Source: Calothrix sp. MO_167.B12
Lineage (GTDB): Bacteria > Cyanobacteriota > Cyanobacteriia > Cyanobacteriales > Nostocaceae
Assembly: GCA_030066045.1 (NCBI GenBank)
Contig: JASJCJ010000089.1
Span: 1 to 33,889 of the forward strand
Reading direction: 5' to 3'
Length of the DNA: 33,889 nucleotides
A program made the position numbers and the translations under genes. Positions 30,759-33,889 of this stretch are shown piece after piece. Each line of letters begins with the position of its first letter. Position 1 is the stretch's first letter. The notes beneath the pieces are model-generated. The model saw only the letters and a list, made by a program, of their open reading frames with translations. It ran no database searches and was not told the DNA's origin.

Positions 30759-31210
30759 GAATGGGTAATTAGTTATTTCTCAGCCAATACAGTTCACTTA
30801 AGCCTAAAAAACTAGAACTAGCGTAGGTTGGGTTAAGGGACGCAACCCAACGCGGAGCAATAGTTGAACTCCTAACTTGCACCATTCTCAATCAAAGCCA
30901 GAGCCTCCATATTCTAATTACCAGACTGAGCCTGGTAACAAGGGGAAAGGAGGCGGAGCCTCCTGTTATCGGAGTTGGTGCAAGTTGTTAGGTTGAAAAT
31001 AACTGGTGTCGGAACTTTAAACTTGTTCTTCGATTTGTTAACTAAACATCGCGTAATATCAAATCCGATAGCATCTGAATGATAAAAAACCGCAAAGACG
31101 CAAAGGACGCAAAGGAAGAGGAAAAGAGAGAGTAACTGAAATAATTCCGATACAAACGGAAACGATATAAGTTAGCTAATTAGTGAGATTTAGTTTTAAT
31201 CAAGAAATAA
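30759..31210. repeat. intergenic region with dispersed repeats
   Basis: No gene is seen. It holds a partial GTAGGTTGGGT palindrome (30823-30851) and a pair of AACTTGCACC/GGTGCAAGTT ends that frame about 30873-30990, including GGAGGCGGAGCCTCC. A CGCAAAGACGCAAAGGACGC low-complexity run (31090-31109) follows. About 31140-31210 is AT-rich. Confidence 0.7.
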
Positions 31211-31825
31211 ATGTACTTAAATAAAAAAATCATTGTAATTGGTGGTGGAATTGGAGGAGCAGCGACAGCCGTTTCTCTTCACCGTAAAGGATTTGAGACT
31301 GTTGTGTACGAGCGTGTTAAAGAGTTACGGGAGGTAGGTGCTGGGATTGCACTTTGGGCGAATGCTACTCACGTATTGAAAAATTTAAGTCTTTTAGAAG
31401 AAGCTTTACAGATAGGAGTTCTCACCACAAACTATCAATTCAATTCTCAAAACGGCAAAGAGTTAGTTAATGTTCCTGTAGATAGTTTTGATCTTCCAGT
31501 AATAGGTATCCATCGAGCTGACTTACACCAACTGTTAATAAGCAAACTACCAGAAAAGCAACTTATCTTAGGAGAAAATTTTGAGCGATTTTCGTTGCAT
31601 GAAAACAAAGTTCGCGCTCACTTTGCTTCAGGTTTAACAGCCTCCGGTGATGCTTTGATTGGCGCTGATGGTTTAAGGTCTAGAGTAAGAACCGAGCTAT
31701 TTGGGGAAAAACCACCTATTTATCGTAATTTTACAACTTGGCGGGGTTTAACCTTGCACGTTACAGCATCCTGTACAAGTTGCACTACTCCAAACGTTGA
31801 TGAAATTGATGAAACCTGCTATTAA
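31211..31825 (+). pseudogene. truncated FAD-dependent monooxygenase
   Basis: The 204-residue frame is the N-terminal half of a FAD-binding-3-type aromatic or carotenoid hydroxylase. It shows the dinucleotide motif VIGGGIGGAATAVSLHRKG (9-27), GAGIALWANATHVL and the second FAD motif LIGADGLRSRVR. Homology appears to end at TTWRGL, and the last 23 residues (VTASCTSCTTPNVDEIDETC) look random. Complete members have about 380-400 residues, so the substrate-binding and C-terminal FAD parts are missing. I see no continuation in other frames downstream. It is most likely a decayed gene truncated by deletion, and an independent short protein is less likely. Confidence 0.8.
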
Positions 31826-33280
31826 AAATAGTTTTAAATCTCTCCATGCTTACAGAGCTTGACTTAAAAAATAGTTTTTACAAGCGCTCAAACCGCTTTT
31901 ATTAATATTTTCGGTCACATTGGCACTTCGTGACAGCTTCTCTGTGCGATTCGTTGCGAGGGGGTTGAATACTTTTGACTTTTGACTTTTGACTTCCCCC
32001 TCATGGGTGTACTTCTAACTTACACATTTTAAAACCCTTATCTACTAACGGATTTGAGCTTTAATCAAATGTGTTAGTTTCATTTGTTGCTAGTGGCGGT
32101 AGCCGCTAGTCGGGCACTCTCAACTTGCACATTTTATAACCCTTATATAGCAGGGATTTTAGCCAAACAAGAATGCAGGTGCGTTTTTTCATTCGTTGGG
32201 AGGGGGTTTAATAATTTTGTTAGCGTAGCTCCTCTGCAAGAGGCATTTTGAATTCCCCTCCTGGGGGCGCTCACATCTTGTACGCCTCGGATTAATACGG
32301 ATTTCAATTGTCTGCAATAAACATATTTTTTTATCAACAAGACGATAAATTAGCATTTACTAGCCTGCGTAGGCAAGCTGTGTCCGTATAGCCCCAGGCA
32401 ATAGCGCCTGTTGGTGCAGACTGCGCTTTGCGCTTGGGGTTTTTGAAAAAATGTGATGCTCCCAAGAATAAAGCCTCCTGAATGACAAGATGCATTCGCC
32501 CTAGCTTCACTCTGCGTTTCAAAATAGAGATAAAATTTCATCTATATTTAGGAGGATAAATCTACATATTTACATAAGTTATTTTTATTAGTTTTTGCTC
32601 GATGGAAAGAAATCAACTATTTAAATAGTATTTTCTTCCGGCATACAACATTAAAATCTTTGGGAATCATTACTTTAAATTGATGATGTAAGTATTTATA
32701 TTTATAAAATTAATACTTCAATTTTTAATTGCTTTGATTGCGAAAAAAGAAATATCAAAAAGTCTGAAAGCCTTGACAGACAAAGGGCATATCTTTTATT
32801 GCTACTACAAAATATTGATTTGATTATAAATATTTAAATAATTTGTCTGACTATTGTATGACTATATATATACTACTTACGACATATATTTATGCTTAGC
32901 GATCGCCTGAGATATTTTTTTCATCCACTCCTTTCATTGTGAAATAAATTCGTTACAATTAGGAAGTCGATGGCAAATGAGTGATATCAAGTCAACAACA
33001 AGTAAGCCCCTATGGCTTATATATACATAAATGAAAAGTATTCATTATGTATGTAAACTCTAGTTGTCATGAATCGTGAATCGTAATTAGTTGACACTGC
33101 TAAAAACAGTTAAATTTATTTGGTCAACTTCCATGCAGTATCAATTTTCATAGACAGAAAATTAAGCATTCACAAGAGTAATTATGTGCTGACTAAGTCA
33201 ATAATTACTGAAATTTTGCTCCCTAATAAACACACAAACAAGCTAGTCGCTTCAATTATTTATTGAATTTGGAGATCAAC
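31826..33280. repeat. 1.45-kb region without supported genes
   Basis: The first part has two related blocks. Each has a CACATTTTATAACCCTTAT-type segment (about 32025 and 32127) and a GAGGGGGTT...TTCCCC(C/T)TC segment (31958-31999 and 32199-32262). The first contains TTTTGAC heptamers in its middle. Related pieces lie at 8290 and 8560-8600. About 32390-32450 carries a GCGCTTTGCGCTT repeat. Bases 32540-33260 are AT-rich, unique and without a convincing frame. TTGACA at 33091-33096 could be a -35 box for the lipoprotein gene, but I cannot fix a -10. Confidence 0.7.
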
Positions 33281-33757
33281 ATGAAAAACGTTATTCCTTT
33301 TCTGATCACAGGTATTCTAGTAGTTGGTGCTGTTGGCTGTCAGGACACTACTCCTCAAGCTTCCTCAGACAAACCAGCTGATACCACCGAATCTGCTCAA
33401 ACACCCGTAGAACCAGCTTCTCCTGTAACTGATAGTGTCACAGAAACTGCGCCTAAAGTAACTGACGGTGTGGAAGAAAATCAAAATGCGAATGTACCTG
33501 GTAGTGATTCACCTGGTAGTGCTGTACCTGGTACTTCTGCAATTGATGCAGAATCAACCAGCGTTATTGCTAGCAAATTGAAAGAAGCTTTGCCTACAAG
33601 TGATTTAAAAGTTACAGAGAAAGATGGAAATATAGTTATTTCCGGAACAGTAAGTGATGCGAAGCAACTGAAAATTGTCGATCAAATCATATCTCAGGAA
33701 AAATCTGTCAAACCAATTACTAATCAAGTAACTATTGAAGAAGCACCTAAGCCGTAG
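33281..33757 (+). CDS. BON-domain lipoprotein
   Basis: From ATG 33281 (GGAG 7 nt upstream) the protein has 158 residues. The N-terminal signal MKNVIPFLITGILVVGAVGC ends in a lipobox-like AVGC, so Cys20 should be lipidated and the protein anchored to a membrane on the periplasmic side. Residues 21-90 are a Pro/Ser/Thr-rich linker with repeated TDSV/TDGV and PGS/PGT motifs. The C-terminal domain (about 93-152; IASKLKEALPTSDLKVTEKD, then a glycine-containing NIVISGTVSDAKQ) is a BON domain, which binds phospholipid or other envelope components in proteins such as OsmY. An in-frame TTG at 33263 is less likely. Envelope-stress protection is inferred from the family. It is monocistronic as far as seen. 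Confidence 0.85.
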   Translation: MKNVIPFLITGILVVGAVGCQDTTPQASSDKPADTTESAQTPVEPASPVTDSVTETAPKVTDGVEENQNANVPGSDSPGSAVPGTSAIDAESTSVIASKLKEALPTSDLKVTEKDGNIVISGTVSDAKQLKIVDQIISQEKSVKPITNQVTIEEAPKP

Positions 33758-33889
33758 TCAGCAACTCAGGTCTAAAGACACTGAGCTTCAGGCATAGCTT
33801 GAAACTCACAAGCTGACCAGATTCGGGATTAATTTCCTACGTTTATGGTAAGCGTTTAAGTTCACACCAAGGAATGCGTAGCTAGTTCC

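Noticed and set aside
32334-32541. Two overlapping reverse frames of about 62 residues
   Set aside because: Both overlap a common GCGCTTTGCGCTT-type dispersed repeat, and neither has a recognisable domain or ribosome-binding site.

Overview
The window looks like chromosomal DNA of a filamentous, probably Nostocales-type cyanobacterium. The evidence is frequent HIP1 octamers (GCGATCGC), an IctB-family protein, a kinase fused to a GUN4 domain, an SLH-GHL10 wall hydrolase, a thylakoid photosystem I accumulation factor, and intergenic DNA crowded with short tandem repeats and hairpin elements. The genus cannot be told from the sequence alone. I see no rRNA, convincing tRNA, CRISPR array or prophage.

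Layout. 1-140: probable right end of an IS200/IS605-type element with the last codons of tnpB. 228-1568 (-): murT. It is divergent from 2270-2854 (+), a thioredoxin-fold PSI accumulation factor, across a 700-bp region filled by two 8-bp tandem arrays. 3003-3611: conserved protein of unknown function. 4137-6363: a Met/His-rich outer-membrane barrel and a small secreted protein, possibly metal-related. 6569-7996: ictB. 8859-9356: smpB. 9622-10095 (-): MEKHLA-domain protein. 10965-14179 (-): two Ser/Thr kinases, one carrying GUN4. 15269-16108: SPFH/stomatin protein. 16226-18118 (-): tpiA then folP. 18754-20202: dynamin-like GTPase, convergent with a mechanosensitive-channel-like protein at 20236-21882 (-). 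22447-23265 (-): SirB1-type protein, divergent from a histidine kinase (23357-24910) that is followed by an OmpR-type regulator (25309-25977) and a receiver-only regulator (26632-26997). 28012-28392 (-): remnant of a GH17 glucanase. 28737-30758: SLH plus GHL10 (DigH-like) hydrolase. 31211-31825: truncated FAD monooxygenase. 33281-33757: BON-domain lipoprotein.

The coding content is mostly ordinary. The unusual part is the intergenic DNA. Several families of short palindromic elements are nested in one another: a 103-106-bp family with ATACCAAT ends carries exchangeable central hairpins, and one copy sits inside a 109-bp family with CTTGCACC ends. The central hairpins share GTAG...CTAC borders across unrelated arms. 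Heptamer and octamer arrays occur with a GC-rich hairpin in a fixed order, and three arrays stop 1-10 nt before a start codon. A 175-bp inverted-repeat element with consecutive hairpins, one containing G-U-compatible pairs, lies between the histidine kinase and its regulator. These repeat structures are the best candidates for something undescribed. No complete defence or mobile system with its own proteins is visible.
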